Notes under the pieces: generated by a model | What the model was told of the DNA's origin: nothing | The model's database searches: none | Seen by the model: the letters and a program-made list of their open reading frames with translations, nothing else | Program-made: the position numbers and the translations under genes | Shown here: piece by piece, positions 45,701-54,777 of the stretch | How the letters are laid out: every line of letters starts with the position of its first letter | Numbering within the stretch: the first letter of the stretch is position 1 | Assembly: GCA_019359115.1 (NCBI GenBank) | Contig: JAHHHW010000085.1 | Coordinates: 1 to 64,000 of the forward strand | Direction: 5' to 3' | Length of the DNA stretch: 64,000 nucleotides | Source of the DNA: Pelatocladus maniniholoensis HA4357-MV3 | GTDB lineage: Bacteria > Cyanobacteriota > Cyanobacteriia > Cyanobacteriales > Nostocaceae

Positions 45701-46125
45701 AGGGGAACCAGCGACTCAGCCAGAGCTTGGAATGGTTCTGAACCGGGACGAAAATGGGTAAACTTCCAGTAACCTGCTTTTTGCAGCTTTGGCACTAATC
45801 CCGCCAACACCACGGAAGATTTACCGCTTCCCGACGCACCCAACACAGGTATAAAATTACGGTTTTGAGTCGCCGCGAATAGTTCTTCTACAAATACCTC
45901 ACGTCCAAAGAAAAACTCCGCATCATTGGGACCAAAGGGAAACAAACCGCGATAGGGACAGGGAAGGGTTTCGTCCGTAGCAACCGTAGATTCAATAGGT
46001 ACTACCGTTGTATTTTCACGGTAATTGTAGTTGATGATAGTGATAGTAGCAGTGTTGCGATCGCCAGTAATGATCGCACTGCTGTCAGCACTCCCTCCGA
46101 CTTTGGCACTGCGGTCTTCTGTCAT
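42766..46125 (-). CDS. nSTAND NTPase with membrane helix and 12 near-identical helical repeats
   Basis: This is a 1119-residue STAND-class protein. Residues 5-31 carry AKVGGSADSSAIITGDRNTA, similar to a motif in the CHAT protein. CPYRGLFPFGPNDAEFFFGR introduces the nSTAND1 module, with Walker A VLGASGSGKSSVV (96-103) and Walker B-like VLLIADQFEELY (about 185-197); the helical STAND region continues to about 480. One membrane helix follows (about 492-515, LSLGGIGSILLLALGFWGWL). Then come 12 TPR-like repeats of about 40 residues (about 555-1040; unit AAPLLEKALASANQIQDS plus AIAQAIGKLNQPEK). The DNA repeats are nearly identical. The last 25 residues are encoded by a palindromic repeat (42781-42831). 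It probably senses a trigger through the repeats and signals to the CHAT protein. Confidence 0.85.
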   Translation of the reverse strand: MTEDRSAKVGGSADSSAIITGDRNTATITIINYNYRENTTVVPIESTVATDETLPCPYRGLFPFGPNDAEFFFGREVFVEELFAATQNRNFIPVLGASGSGKSSVVLAGLVPKLQKAGYWKFTHFRPGSEPFQALAESLVPLYEPDKNATEQMFQARQLAEYFANGSVPLQDVFSKIQRNYPNHRVLLIADQFEELYTLCADQKTRHSFLDILLACFQSSPGKTNVLVATMRADFLGNALSYPPFGDVLKADIKLRSMNHNELSQVIAKPAEKLGVTFEGGLVERILDDVQDEPGNLPLLEFALTQLWKQRQGKQLTHTAYQHIGKVQGALARHADQNYGKYSTAQKEQVRRIFIQLVQPGEDRQDTRRVATKAELGEERWKLVTQLADDRLVVTSQNAANQETVEVVHEALIRNWEELRQWMNADRSFRAWQERLRFAMLQWQKMQRDEGALLRGAVLKEAEEKLEQRREELSKGEQEFIQASVALRQGGKQRIYLSLGGIGSILLLALGFWGWLNYTSPGQLTQIRWNLTDVSQRTGPEYQSKAAVAFAKDENSAQAAPLLEKALASANQIQDSEDKANALSAIAQAIGKLNQSEKAAPLLEKALASANQMENSSYKAYALIAIAQAYGEAQQPEKAADLLEKALASANQMENSEDKGHALSAIAQAIGKLNQSEKAADLLEKALDSANQIQDFRGKAYALRAIAQAIGKLNQPEIAADLLEKALAANQIQDSEDKARGSRASAQAFALIAIAQAYGEAQQPEIAADLLEKALAANEIQDSFYKPRVLRAIAQAYGKLNQPEKAADLLEGEIASANEIQNSDDKAYALSLIAQAIGELQQPQTAAPLLEKALDSANQIQDSDDKPRVLRAIAQAIGELQQPQTAAPLLEKALASANQIQNSDNKASAFITIAQAIGELQQPETAAPLLKQVIASANQIQDSRYKVYALRAIAQAYGEAQQPEKAAPLLKQVIASANQIQDSEDKAYALRVIAEGIGKLKQPEKAAPLLEKAIASANQIQDSDGRRSTALRDIAEAAADLKNWGQALKATQQCPSDDCQVELLAKVLTVHAEQQHRELKEGRTRRRRSKSFVVSTSRVSTSLNPQPSRVERSRNSVYW
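42781..42831. repeat. Palindromic repeat overlapping the 3' end of the STAND gene
   Basis: GTTTCGACTTCGCTCAAC (42781-42798) is inverted as GTTGAGCGAAGTCGAAAC (42814-42831), with one or two mismatches toward the loop. It is translated as the residues around STSRVSTSLNPQPSRVERSR at the very end of the protein. Confidence 0.85.
43000..44460 (-). repeat. Twelve 117-141-bp tandem coding repeats in the STAND gene
   Basis: Each unit contains words such as TCTGGTTGGCAGAGGCGA, TTTTTCGAGCAAGGGAGC and GGCTTGGGCAATGGC with few changes. Most units are 120 bp. Two lack one codon, and one (about 43790-43925) has an extra 7-8 codons (RASAQAFA region). Homogeneity at the DNA level points to recent duplication or gene conversion. 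Confidence 0.9.
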
Positions 46126-46808
46126 ATCAACCTCGTTTATTGATTGCGTAAGGCTTGTACTGATTTAATACGTCACATCAATATGTAGTAGTCGTAAAAT
46201 CTACGTAAGCATTCAAAGGACTACTACAGTACAAACAGCTTTAATTACGCAAAACTTCACAAGTTGAATTGAAACAAACCCCTCACATGGCGCATACTAG
46301 ACAAATTTCACCAATAAGAAGAAAGTCGTTACCAGAAATAGCTTTCACTGGTAAGTATAAACTCTACATAGTCATTACACCATTTTTTAGCAAATTCAGA
46401 GTGGTCAGTAAATAAATTAAAAAAGCGAAGATTAAATAAAATCAAGAAAGTACGGTTATGTATGCTACCTTTTCTATTTATCTACTATGCCAGAATATAT
46501 AAAAAATCATCTTACACTATATTCTGGTACTAAATTAAAAGTCTTAACACCTCAATAACTTTTATTTTACCCTTGATCCCCAACCTGTTTTATCTAAAAT
46601 CAGACCTATTTCAATTTATTTGGTTGTGTGTCGTATTGTTAACAAAATAGTTGACAAACATAACACGAAGATAAAAAAAATCTAAAGCAATATCCTTCTT
46701 GGGGATCGCTATAACCCATATATAAATATGCTTTTTGGTACAAAACAGCATTAATAAGTGTATGCAAAATTAGATTATGTCAACAAGCCTTAGAAGGCAC
46801 CATAATAT
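46126..46808. other. 683-bp intergenic region, AT-rich, no gene seen
   Basis: It contains one 10-bp inverted repeat (CCAGAATATA at 46490-46499, TATATTCTGG at 46518-46527) and a looser TACCAG/CTGGTA pair near 46329-46352. It should hold the promoters of the divergent STAND gene and the small Cys-rich gene. Confidence 0.5.
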
Positions 46809-47102
46809 ATGAAAAACATTAAATACTTAACTTCTGCCTGCAAATATTGTCGTTATTACCAACCAGAAGGGCGTCGTGGTGGTATGTGTCAACAGTTGGG
46901 AGCGCCAGTACAAGCTTCTTGGAAAGCTTGTTCCTTTGCTCTACCACCATTTGCTCCCTCTTGGGAAAAATTGGAAGATGTTTGGAGCTTACCAGATGCT
47001 ACCCCAGCCTTAATTTCAGATATCACTAAATCTGTGACTCTTAAAGACGAAGTAGCTAGCTGTACTTCTGAACATACAAAAGCAAAAGTTATGATACATT
47101 AG
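46809..47102 (+). CDS. Small Cys-rich cyanobacterial hypothetical protein
   Basis: This is a 97-residue protein. ACKYCRYYQPEGRRGGMCQQ and KACSFALPPFAPSWEKLE hold four Cys that could bind zinc or an Fe-S cluster. I remember similar short proteins as widespread in cyanobacteria, but not their function. The C-terminal third is variable-looking, with another Cys near residue 84. A strong hairpin terminator lies about 220 bases downstream. It is not in an operon. Confidence 0.7.
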   Translation: MKNIKYLTSACKYCRYYQPEGRRGGMCQQLGAPVQASWKACSFALPPFAPSWEKLEDVWSLPDATPALISDITKSVTLKDEVASCTSEHTKAKVMIH

Positions 47103-47319
47103 CTTTCTACTACTGATCTGAGATCAGTTAACTAGTAGAAGCACAAGTTCTATAATTTTTTATACATCAATCAAGGTAAAATGAAACTCAGACCCCTTTA
47201 CAGTCAACTTTTCAAATAGTGGTGTAAAAAAAGTGAACGGCAGAGGGTTGAACTTTGCTAATTCCAAGATAAAATTTGCTTTTTAATGATTATGGGTCTA
47301 GACCAACCTTGATATCTAC

Positions 47320-47352
47320 AAAAATCGCTCCTTTGATAGAGGAGCGATTTTT
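47320..47352. terminator. Bidirectional terminator hairpin between convergent genes
   Basis: AAAAATCGCTCC (47320-47331) pairs perfectly with GGAGCGATTTTT (47341-47352), 9-base loop, with A-run and T-run on the two sides. It can end both the small Cys-rich gene and the minus-strand protease-TPR gene. The remainder of 47103-47425 holds no gene. Confidence 0.9.
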
Positions 47353-47425
47353 AGTGATTGGTTATGGGTCAATAAGGGTAGTTGGTTTTCCTACTTCCCC
47401 TTTCCCCTTTCCCCGCATTCCCTTT

Positions 47426-49420
47426 TTACTGTTCTAGTTTTCTAATCTGAATGAGTGTATCCTCGTAATAATTATTATTGTTTTGTTGCCGATAAAGCTC
47501 TGCGGCTTGTTTAAAATCAGCAAGAGCGCCTTTTTTATCTCCTAAATCACGACGTGTTAGCGCTCTATTGTAGTAAGCATTGGCATATTGAGAATTAATT
47601 TTGATGGCTTGATTAAAATCAGCAAGTGCCTGTTGCAAATTTTTCGAGTCAAAGTAGGCTATACCCCTGTTATAATAAGCTTTGTCATAGCCTGGTTTAT
47701 AGTTGATTGCCTGATTATAGTCAGCGATCGCTCCTTGTTTATCTCCCAAATCAGAGCGAGTTAAACCCCGGTTAAGATAAGCATTGGCATATTTAGGATT
47801 TATCTTGAGAGCTTGATTGTAATCAGTTATAGCCCCTTGTTTGTCTCCTAATTCATAACGGGTTAATCCCCGGTTGTAGTAAGCTTTGTCATAGTTGGGA
47901 TTAAGCTTGATCGCCTGATTAAAGTTATTTAATGCTCCTTGTTTATCTCCCAAATCATAAAGGGTTAAACCCCGATAAATATAGGCGTCGGTATAATCGG
48001 GTTTGAGCTTGATAGTTTGATTGAAATCATCCAGCGCTTTTTTAGTGTCTCCCTTTTCAGAAAGAGCTACTCCCCGATTGTAGTAGGCAAGAGCATAGTT
48101 AGGATTAATCCTGATTGCTTGGTTGTAATCATCAATCTCCCCTTGTCTGTCTCCTAATTCATAGCGGGTTAAGCCACGATTGTAGTAGGCTTTGTCATAA
48201 TTGGGATTGAGCTTGATCGCTTGATTATAGTCAGCGATCGCTCCTTTTTGATCACCGGATGCAGAGCGAGCTAAACCCCGATTATAGTAGGCTTTGTCAT
48301 AGTTAGGATTAATCTTGAGGGCTTGATTATAATCCGCCATCGCCCCTTGTGTATCTTTCAATTGATAGCGTGCTAAACCTCGGTTCAGGTAAGCATCTTC
48401 TGCGTTGGGCTTAATTTTGAGTGACTGGTTATAATCAGCGATCGCCGCTTGGTATTGTTGCAATTCATAGTAGATTAAACCCCGATTGTAGTAAGCATCG
48501 TCATGTCTGGGGTTGATCTTCACAGTTTGAGTATAGTCAGCGATCGCTCCTTGTTTATCTCCACTATCAGAGCGGGCTATACCCCGGTTATAGTAGGCAT
48601 TAGCATATTTAGGATTGAGACGAATTGCTTCAGTATAATTGGCGATCGCTCCTTGATAGTCTTTATTGCGATAACTATCATAAGCTTTGATAAAAAAGTC
48701 ATCTGCTTTCGGCGCAGTCGGAGTAGTATTATTTCTAGTGTATGAACGCCCGCCTACATCGATCCCAACAGCTACCATTTTTTGCAAAGCAACATTGATG
48801 GTTGTACCTATACCAACTTCTTGCTCATCAGCCCTACCATGAACACCTACCAATTCCCCTTTTTCATTCAGTACAGGGCCACCACTCATCCCATTGAGAG
48901 TCTTATTTTCATATATTAAGTTATAACCATCACGCTGGGCTGCACCGTTAGCATTTATCTGTCCCTTGTTGAAAGAAAAGTAAGGATTAGAAATAGCTGC
49001 TGTTTTGGCTGGAAATCCACCTACATATACAGTTGTGGTTGCTGTTGCTTGATCAGAGTTACCGATTTTGGCAACATTGTAAGGTCTGCTACTACTAAAC
49101 TCGACAATTGCCAAGTCTAATCCTTGCAAGTGTTTGACATTGCTAACTGCATAATTTTGTTGATCTGGTGTAATTACTTGATATTTTTTACTCTCTTTGA
49201 CTACGTGATAAGCAGTTAAGACTGTATAACTGTCACCGGAACGTCTAATAATCACTCCCGAACCTGTAGCGGGAGGAATTTGATCATCCACAATCTGTAC
49301 TGTAATCTCTTTACCTATGTTTTCTATGTCTTGAGAAGATAGAGCAACTGCGATGTGTGATTGCGTCAACACAATAGACGCGCCTATCAATACAGATGAA
49401 AGACTGTAAAAATACTTCAT
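47426..49420 (-). CDS. Exported trypsin-like serine protease with 12 TPRs
   Basis: This is a 664-residue protein. A signal peptide (1-26, ending HIAVALSS) is followed by an S1-like protease domain (about 30-220) with the triad LTAYHVV (His), GLDLAIVEF (Asp) and NGMSGGPVLN (Ser). Twelve consecutive 34-residue TPRs (about 240-645) follow, of the form AYYNRGLTRYELGDKQGAIA. It would act in the periplasm, with the TPRs binding partners or substrates. Protease-TPR fusions are common in Nostocales. The TPR DNA is repetitive but less uniform than in the STAND gene. Nothing in the neighbourhood fixes its role. Confidence 0.88.
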   Translation of the reverse strand: MKYFYSLSSVLIGASIVLTQSHIAVALSSQDIENIGKEITVQIVDDQIPPATGSGVIIRRSGDSYTVLTAYHVVKESKKYQVITPDQQNYAVSNVKHLQGLDLAIVEFSSSRPYNVAKIGNSDQATATTTVYVGGFPAKTAAISNPYFSFNKGQINANGAAQRDGYNLIYENKTLNGMSGGPVLNEKGELVGVHGRADEQEVGIGTTINVALQKMVAVGIDVGGRSYTRNNTTPTAPKADDFFIKAYDSYRNKDYQGAIANYTEAIRLNPKYANAYYNRGIARSDSGDKQGAIADYTQTVKINPRHDDAYYNRGLIYYELQQYQAAIADYNQSLKIKPNAEDAYLNRGLARYQLKDTQGAMADYNQALKINPNYDKAYYNRGLARSASGDQKGAIADYNQAIKLNPNYDKAYYNRGLTRYELGDRQGEIDDYNQAIRINPNYALAYYNRGVALSEKGDTKKALDDFNQTIKLKPDYTDAYIYRGLTLYDLGDKQGALNNFNQAIKLNPNYDKAYYNRGLTRYELGDKQGAITDYNQALKINPKYANAYLNRGLTRSDLGDKQGAIADYNQAINYKPGYDKAYYNRGIAYFDSKNLQQALADFNQAIKINSQYANAYYNRALTRRDLGDKKGALADFKQAAELYRQQNNNNYYEDTLIQIRKLEQ

Positions 49421-49518
49421 ATTTATAACCTTACTAAGGTCTTTTTATTTACATATTTGCATTAAATAAAATTCTGTTGATGTAGGCAAGATATTTATAA
49501 CAATCCTAATTTATGAGA

Positions 49519-49595
49519 ATCGCAGAGCTTATATCCTCGACACTCATGCGAAGTCGGGGAGCTTGTCTGGAGCGAATAATTTCGGAATACTGTAG
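49519..49595 (-). repeat. Dispersed approximately 80-bp repeat, copy B (inverted)
   Basis: On the minus strand it reads ATTCGCTCCAGACAAG, CTCCCCGACTTCG, TAAGCTCTGCGA, the same order as 22312-22390. It lies between dnaN and the protease-TPR gene. Confidence 0.75.
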
Positions 49596-49661
49596 TTTCC
49601 TAGAACAAAGAAAATAACTAGGTAGTTACCCCGTCAAAGACAAATGAAAGCTAAGATACAT

Positions 49662-50831
49662 TTAATTACGCAACTGTACAGGCATAGCTAAATAAGTCAT
49701 TTTTAAACCGCCCAAAGGAGTAAAAATCACTGGGGTGAGTTCTGTATTCATCTGCATCAAAATTTCGGAAGCTGGCAAAGCTTTTAAGCCTTCCATTAAA
49801 TATTTAATATTAAAAGCAATATCTATATCTTCTCCTAATATGTGGGCTGGCATTGATTCCATTGCACTACCCACATCCTGAGATTCCACAGATAAGGTAA
49901 TTTCTTGAGCATCGCCATTAACGCTGACTTTCACCAAGTTATTCTTTTGGTCTGCGAGTACAGCAATTCGTTCCAAACTACTCAATAATTGCTTTCTTTC
50001 TAATGTCAATTCTCTTTGAAATTGTTTAGGAATAAGTAGACGGTAAGCAGGATACTGACCTTCTAAAGTACGGCTAGTTAAGCGTTGATGCTGCCATTCA
50101 AATACAACTTGACCTTGATCAAAATATAAAGCCACAGGTTCTTCAGATTCAGAATTATGAGCCAACATCCGCTCTAGTTCACGCAAGGCTCTTGCTGGTA
50201 CTGTCACCTCTAAACTATCTTCACTACTAGCATCTGGACTCTCATTTGTAGTTTCTACGACTGCGAGGCGATGTCCATCAGTAGCGGCGAATTCTAGGGT
50301 ATCTTGCTTAACTGTCAAATGTACACCAGTTAGTACTTGCTTGGTTTCATCTGCACTAGTAGCAAATAATGAACCCCGCAAACCCTCAATTAGTGTAGTC
50401 GCACTGAACTGCATAGGTTGAGCATTTTCAATTACGGGTAATTCTGGAAACTCTTCGCCTCCCATTGCTCGCACCTGATAACGTCCGCTCTTAGGTGTGA
50501 GTGTGACAATTAAACCGCTATAGTCTGGTAAGTTCTCGGCTGTAGAAGATGATTCATCGTCCAGAGTAATTTCTCCCTCTGATAAACGAGAAACTATATC
50601 ATTGAGTAATTTCGCAGGTAGAGCGATCGCCCCTGGTTGTAAAACCTCAGCACCGAAACTCGTCCGTATACCCAAACTCAAATCAAACGCTGTTAGGCTA
50701 ACTTGATTTGTTTCAGCATCAGCCTGCAACAGCACATTCGCCAGAACTGGATGAGTAGGACGAGAAGGAACAGCACGGCTGGTTAGTGAAAGGTGAGTAC
50801 TGAGATCGCTTTGATTACAAACGAGTTTCAT
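49662..50831 (-). CDS. dnaN: DNA polymerase III beta sliding clamp
   Basis: This is a 389-residue processivity clamp; it dimerises around DNA and tethers polymerase III. The three repeated clamp domains are evident in order: MKLVCNQSDLSTHLSLTSRA at the start, ATDGHRLAVVETTNES in the middle and LGGLKMTYLAMPVQLRN at the end. Length is normal for cyanobacteria. It lies downstream of dnaA on the same strand, with the origin region between them. Confidence 0.97.
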   Translation of the reverse strand: MKLVCNQSDLSTHLSLTSRAVPSRPTHPVLANVLLQADAETNQVSLTAFDLSLGIRTSFGAEVLQPGAIALPAKLLNDIVSRLSEGEITLDDESSSTAENLPDYSGLIVTLTPKSGRYQVRAMGGEEFPELPVIENAQPMQFSATTLIEGLRGSLFATSADETKQVLTGVHLTVKQDTLEFAATDGHRLAVVETTNESPDASSEDSLEVTVPARALRELERMLAHNSESEEPVALYFDQGQVVFEWQHQRLTSRTLEGQYPAYRLLIPKQFQRELTLERKQLLSSLERIAVLADQKNNLVKVSVNGDAQEITLSVESQDVGSAMESMPAHILGEDIDIAFNIKYLMEGLKALPASEILMQMNTELTPVIFTPLGGLKMTYLAMPVQLRN

Positions 50832-50877
50832 GATCAGGGTTAGCTGGTGTGCTTGGATATGGTAGCACCCTTGGGCA

Positions 50878-50902
50878 AGGATTGGGGATTGGGGATTGGG
50901 GA
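50878..50902. repeat. GGGGATT heptamer repeats beside oriC
   Basis: Three and a half tandem copies of GGGGATT lie directly before the first DnaA box at 50907. Confidence 0.8.
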
Positions 50903-50904
50903 TT

Positions 50905-51110
50905 ATTGTGGAAAACTTGTGGAAAAACTGGGAACTTTTTCCACAGGGTAATTATGCTCACCAGAGTTTTCCACAGAATCTTTATGAGTTTTCCACAGAA
51001 TCTTTATGATTTTTCCACAATCTAATTTATTCTTAATACTTTTTTATAGTTTACTTAATAATTTTAGTTATTAATTAATACTTTATTGTCTATTGTTAAT
51101 TACCCCCCTT
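50905..51110. other. oriC: Chromosomal replication origin (oriC)
   Basis: There are six exact copies of the DnaA box TTTTCCACA within 113 bp. Two are inverted (50907-50915, 50918-50926) and four direct (50937-50945, 50967-50975, 50989-50997, 51011-51019). They are followed by an extremely AT-rich stretch (51020-51105, for example TTAATAATTTTAGTTATTAA) that would serve as the unwinding element. It sits between dnaA and dnaN, the classical position. Boxes of this TTTTCCACA form are known from cyanobacterial origins. Confidence 0.88.
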
Positions 51111-51136
51111 GTCCCCCATCCCCGACACCCGATATC

Positions 51137-52510
51137 CTACTTGGGGCGGCTTGTCAGATTAATGCGATCGCTCAGTTGGCGTAGTGTTTGTGCCAAGTTT
51201 TTATCTGTTTCTTTTAATTGAATAATTTTCTCACAACTGTACATAACTGTTGTGTGGTCTTTCCCACCAAATTCCTCTCCTATTCTAGGCAAACTTAAAT
51301 CCGTGTGCTGCCGCATTAGATACATTCCTATCTGACGAGACCAACTAATTTCTCGCCGTCGTGAGTTGCTTTTAAGGTCTTCAATGGTAACATTAAACTC
51401 ATCAGCAATGATAGTCAAAATTGTTTCTGGGGTTGCTTCTACTTTTTGAGTAGGAGGTTCCAAAACTGGTGCAACATTTTCTACCGTCATCGATAAACCC
51501 CAAATGGAAACATATGCTAGCGCCCGAATAAATGCTCCTTCCAATTCTCGAATATTTGAGGTGTAATTAGAGGCAATATATTCAATTACATCCTCTGGTA
51601 GACTGATATTTTCATACTCGGCTTTTTTTTGCAGAATAGCCATTCTAGTTTCTAAATCTGGCGGTTGAATATCAGCTATCAAGCCCATTGCAAACCGAGA
51701 ACTGAGACGTTCTTGCAGCCGAGGAATTTGATTAGGAGGGCGATCAGAAGCAATCACAACTTGTTTGCCAGCTTCATGTAAGGTATTAAATGTATGAAAA
51801 AATTCTTCTTGGGTATATTCTTTACCCTCAATAAACTGAATATCATCAACTAAAATCAAATCTGCTGCTCGGTAGTGTTCGCGAAAACTTTGCATACTGT
51901 CTTTGCGAATAGCAGTGATTAAATCATTTGTAAACTGTTCGGTAGAAACATAGAATATTTTTGAATCTGGGCAAATTTCTAAGCGATAATGTCCGATCGC
52001 CTGCATGAGATGAGTTTTACCTAAACCCACACCACCGCACAAAAACAAGGGATTAAATTCTCTACCAGGTGATTCAGCAACCGCCAAAGCAGCAGCATGA
52101 GCCATACGATTATTGGCTCCGACTACAAATCGTGAAAAGGCATATTTGGGATTGAGTTCAGTCGTTTTCAGCCGATTTTTGACAGCATTTTCGGCAATAT
52201 TACTCTGAAATGGTAATGATAAAGATGCTTCTTTGTCTGTAAACTGAGACACATCATCACCTTGAGCAACAGTAATATAAATTACCACAGGATAACCCAG
52301 AATATCCTGAACAACATCAGCAATTGTCTTAATGTAGTATTTTTGCAGCCAATTACGAGCAAAGGGGTTGGGAGTACAAATTACTAAATAGTTATTTTCT
52401 AATCGTTCAGCGCTAGCAGTTCTGATCCAAGTTTCAAAGGTGGGACGGGATAGTTCTAGCTGCAAGCGTTCCAAAACCTGACTCCACAGACTATCTATGG
52501 GAATTGCCAT
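51137..52510 (-). CDS. dnaA: Chromosomal replication initiator DnaA
   Basis: This is a 457-residue AAA+ initiator. Domain I starts [20 protein letters not shown], followed by a short variable linker. Walker A is [20 protein letters not shown] and Walker [16 protein letters not shown]. The DnaA-box-binding helix-turn-helix contains [19 protein letters not shown]. All are intact, and the length is usual. It binds the TTTTCCACA boxes lying just downstream of its own gene. Domain III Arg finger regions are also present ([10 protein letters not shown]). Confidence 0.98.
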   Translation of the reverse strand: MAIPIDSLWSQVLERLQLELSRPTFETWIRTASAERLENNYLVICTPNPFARNWLQKYYIKTIADVVQDILGYPVVIYITVAQGDDVSQFTDKEASLSLPFQSNIAENAVKNRLKTTELNPKYAFSRFVVGANNRMAHAAALAVAESPGREFNPLFLCGGVGLGKTHLMQAIGHYRLEICPDSKIFYVSTEQFTNDLITAIRKDSMQSFREHYRAADLILVDDIQFIEGKEYTQEEFFHTFNTLHEAGKQVVIASDRPPNQIPRLQERLSSRFAMGLIADIQPPDLETRMAILQKKAEYENISLPEDVIEYIASNYTSNIRELEGAFIRALAYVSIWGLSMTVENVAPVLEPPTQKVEATPETILTIIADEFNVTIEDLKSNSRRREISWSRQIGMYLMRQHTDLSLPRIGEEFGGKDHTTVMYSCEKIIQLKETDKNLAQTLRQLSDRINLTSRPK

Positions 52511-52726
52511 TATTTACCACCTTTGCTGCTAACCGTCACAATAATATAAGCAAGCACCAATCTAACAGTTATCAGTGATCAGTTATCAGTTAGCAGGGTC
52601 AATCCAAAATCTAAAATTGTTGAGTTCACACCATAAATTTGATAACTGTTCACTAATTTAATGTTTAGATTCCCCCAGTAGGCAATATCCTATCACTCAC
52701 AGATTCAGATGGAGAAGTAAGCACGG

Positions 52727-54205
52727 ATGAAGAATGCAGACAAGAATTTGCAACAGAGAAATCTTAATACTGAGTTAAGTCAATACTACTCGGTTAAGAA
52801 AATCGACCAACCTAAAATCTCTGTAGAGAAGCGAAATTTACGGTCTCTAGATTCCCAAAATCGCAGCGAAAAATCCTTAACCGAGCAGTATTGTGAGTTA
52901 AGTAAGTTAACAAATAAAGTTTCACAACAGGTGGAGATTGTTAGACACGGGGATGCGGAGAGTGTGTTTAATAAATTCTCCGCGTCCTCGCGTCAGTTCG
53001 TCCCCGCGTCAGTTCGTCCCCATGTCTTTGCGTCTTATATGCGGTTCCTGTTTGTAGCTAGCGTAGCATTTATATCTATAACTGGTTGTAATCGTAACGT
53101 AAACATACCGAGAAATCAAACACCTAATTCTCAAGTGCCAAACCCGATTAGCGCCCCTGTTCCTGCTCCTCCTGCGATTTTGCAATCATCTGGAGATCCT
53201 AACTTTGTGGTGAATGTGGTGCAAAAGGTAGGGCCATCTGTGGTTCGCATTGATTCTGCTAGAACAATAACATCATCAAGATCGGATGACTTCGGCGATC
53301 CATTTTTCCGGCGATTTTTTGGAGATGAACCACAGCCTCGACAGAGAGTCGAGCGGGGTAGTGGTTCTGGTTTTATTATCAGTGCCAATGGTCAAATTTT
53401 GACCAATTCTCATGTTGTTAATGGTACTGATACGGTAACGGTAAGATTAAAAGATGGTCGTACTTTTGATGGACGAGTCATAGGGGAAGATCCAGTTACT
53501 GACGTTGCTGTAGTGACGATTGATACGAAAGATTTGCCAACTATAGCTTTGGGTAATTCTGAGAGTTTGCAGCCAGGAGAAGCAGTAATTGCGATTGGTA
53601 ATCCTTTGGGTTTAGACAATACTGTCACTTCTGGAATTATCAGTGCTACAGGACGTTCTGGTAGTGCGATCGGGGCTAGCGATAAACGTGTTGATTATAT
53701 TCAAACTGACGCTGCGATTAATCCTGGTAACTCTGGTGGACCTTTACTGAATAGTCGTGGAGAAGTCATTGGTATGAACACCGCTATCATTCGTGGCGCT
53801 CAAGGATTAGGTTTTGCTATTCCCATTAGCACTGCTCAAAGAATCGCTAAAGAATTAATCACTAATGGAAAAGTAGATCATCCCTATTTGGGTATTCAGA
53901 TGGTGACGCTGACACCCGAAATTAAAGAAAGAATCGGGAAATTAGGTATTAATATCAATACAGATAAAGGGGTTTTATTGATTGATGTGATCAGACGCTC
54001 TCCCGCAGCCAATGCTGGACTACGAGAAGGTGATGTGATTCAAAGTATCAATAACCAGTCTGTGAATGAGGTTGAACAAGTGCAAAAATTAGTAGAAAAC
54101 AGTAAAATAGGAGTCCCGTTGCAATTAGAAGTACAACGCGATGGACGCAATTTGCAAGTTGCAGTTCGACCTGCTGCTTTGCCTGTTCAGCGTGAAAGTC
54201 TATAA
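52727..54205 (+). CDS. HtrA/Deg-family serine protease (lipoprotein-like)
   Basis: This is a Deg protease with trypsin-like and PDZ domains. [20 protein letters not shown] (His), [12 protein letters not shown] (Asp) and [20 protein letters not shown] (Ser) form the triad. One PDZ domain follows ([15 protein letters not shown] ... [16 protein letters not shown]). [17 protein letters not shown], starting at an ATG at 53039, is a lipoprotein signal with the Cys at the lipobox. About 104 residues precede that Met. Part of them (about 52950-53036) is encoded by repeat-like DNA (GCGTCAGTTCGTCCCC twice), so translation may really begin at 53039, giving about 388 residues as usual. It handles misfolded periplasmic proteins. 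def follows 35 bases downstream. Confidence 0.88.
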   Translation: MKNADKNLQQRNLNTELSQYYSVKKIDQPKISVEKRNLRSLDSQNRSEKSLTEQYCELSKLTNKVSQQVEIVRHGDAESVFNKFSASSRQFVPASVRPHVFASYMRFLFVASVAFISITGCNRNVNIPRNQTPNSQVPNPISAPVPAPPAILQSSGDPNFVVNVVQKVGPSVVRIDSARTITSSRSDDFGDPFFRRFFGDEPQPRQRVERGSGSGFIISANGQILTNSHVVNGTDTVTVRLKDGRTFDGRVIGEDPVTDVAVVTIDTKDLPTIALGNSESLQPGEAVIAIGNPLGLDNTVTSGIISATGRSGSAIGASDKRVDYIQTDAAINPGNSGGPLLNSRGEVIGMNTAIIRGAQGLGFAIPISTAQRIAKELITNGKVDHPYLGIQMVTLTPEIKERIGKLGININTDKGVLLIDVIRRSPAANAGLREGDVIQSINNQSVNEVEQVQKLVENSKIGVPLQLEVQRDGRNLQVAVRPAALPVQRESL

Positions 54206-54240
54206 AATTATGAATGAAAAGATTTCATATGGGAGTTTAA

Positions 54241-54777
54241 ATGATGAGCGAAATGCTCTCAATTATTCAATTAGGTCATCCTATACTTCGTAAAAAAGCA
54301 GCTGAAGTTGAAAATATCCAAGACCAAGCCATTCAGCAGCTGGTTGACAATTTAATTGTTACAGTTTGTGAAGCTAACGGTGTAGGTATTGCTGCTTCTC
54401 AGGTTGCTCAACCATATTGTGTCATGATTGTGGCGTCACGCCCTAATCCCAGGTATCCTCATGCTCCACAGATGGAACCCACAGCTATGATTAATCCCCG
54501 GATCATTGCTCATTCTAGTACTGTGAGTAAAGATTGGGAAGGTTGCTTAAGCATTCCTGGGATCAGGGGTCTAGTACCAAGGTATGAATCAGTAGAAGTT
54601 GAATACACAGACAGAAATGGCAAGATACAAAGACAATGGTTAACTAATTTTGTGGCTCGTATTTTTCAACACGAATATGATCATTTTGATGGTATAGTGT
54701 TTTTAGACCGCTTAGAAAGCAACTTAGATATTGTTACGGATCAGGAATACCAAAAATTAGTAATTAATAATATTTGA
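54241..54777 (+). CDS. def: Peptide deformylase
   Basis: This is a 178-residue metalloenzyme that removes the formyl group from nascent proteins. The three motifs are complete: GVGIAASQVAQP, EGCLSIPGIRG (metal-binding Cys) and FQHEYDHFDG (HExxH). It starts 35 bases after htrA on the same strand, probably cotranscribed. Two adjacent ATG codons are possible starts. Confidence 0.95.
   Translation: MMSEMLSIIQLGHPILRKKAAEVENIQDQAIQQLVDNLIVTVCEANGVGIAASQVAQPYCVMIVASRPNPRYPHAPQMEPTAMINPRIIAHSSTVSKDWEGCLSIPGIRGLVPRYESVEVEYTDRNGKIQRQWLTNFVARIFQHEYDHFDGIVFLDRLESNLDIVTDQEYQKLVINNI

Noticed and set aside
46620-46700. Sigma-70 promoter from TTGACA at about 46651
   Set aside because: TTGACA is present, but no TATAAT-like box at 16-18 bases follows, so I do not list it.
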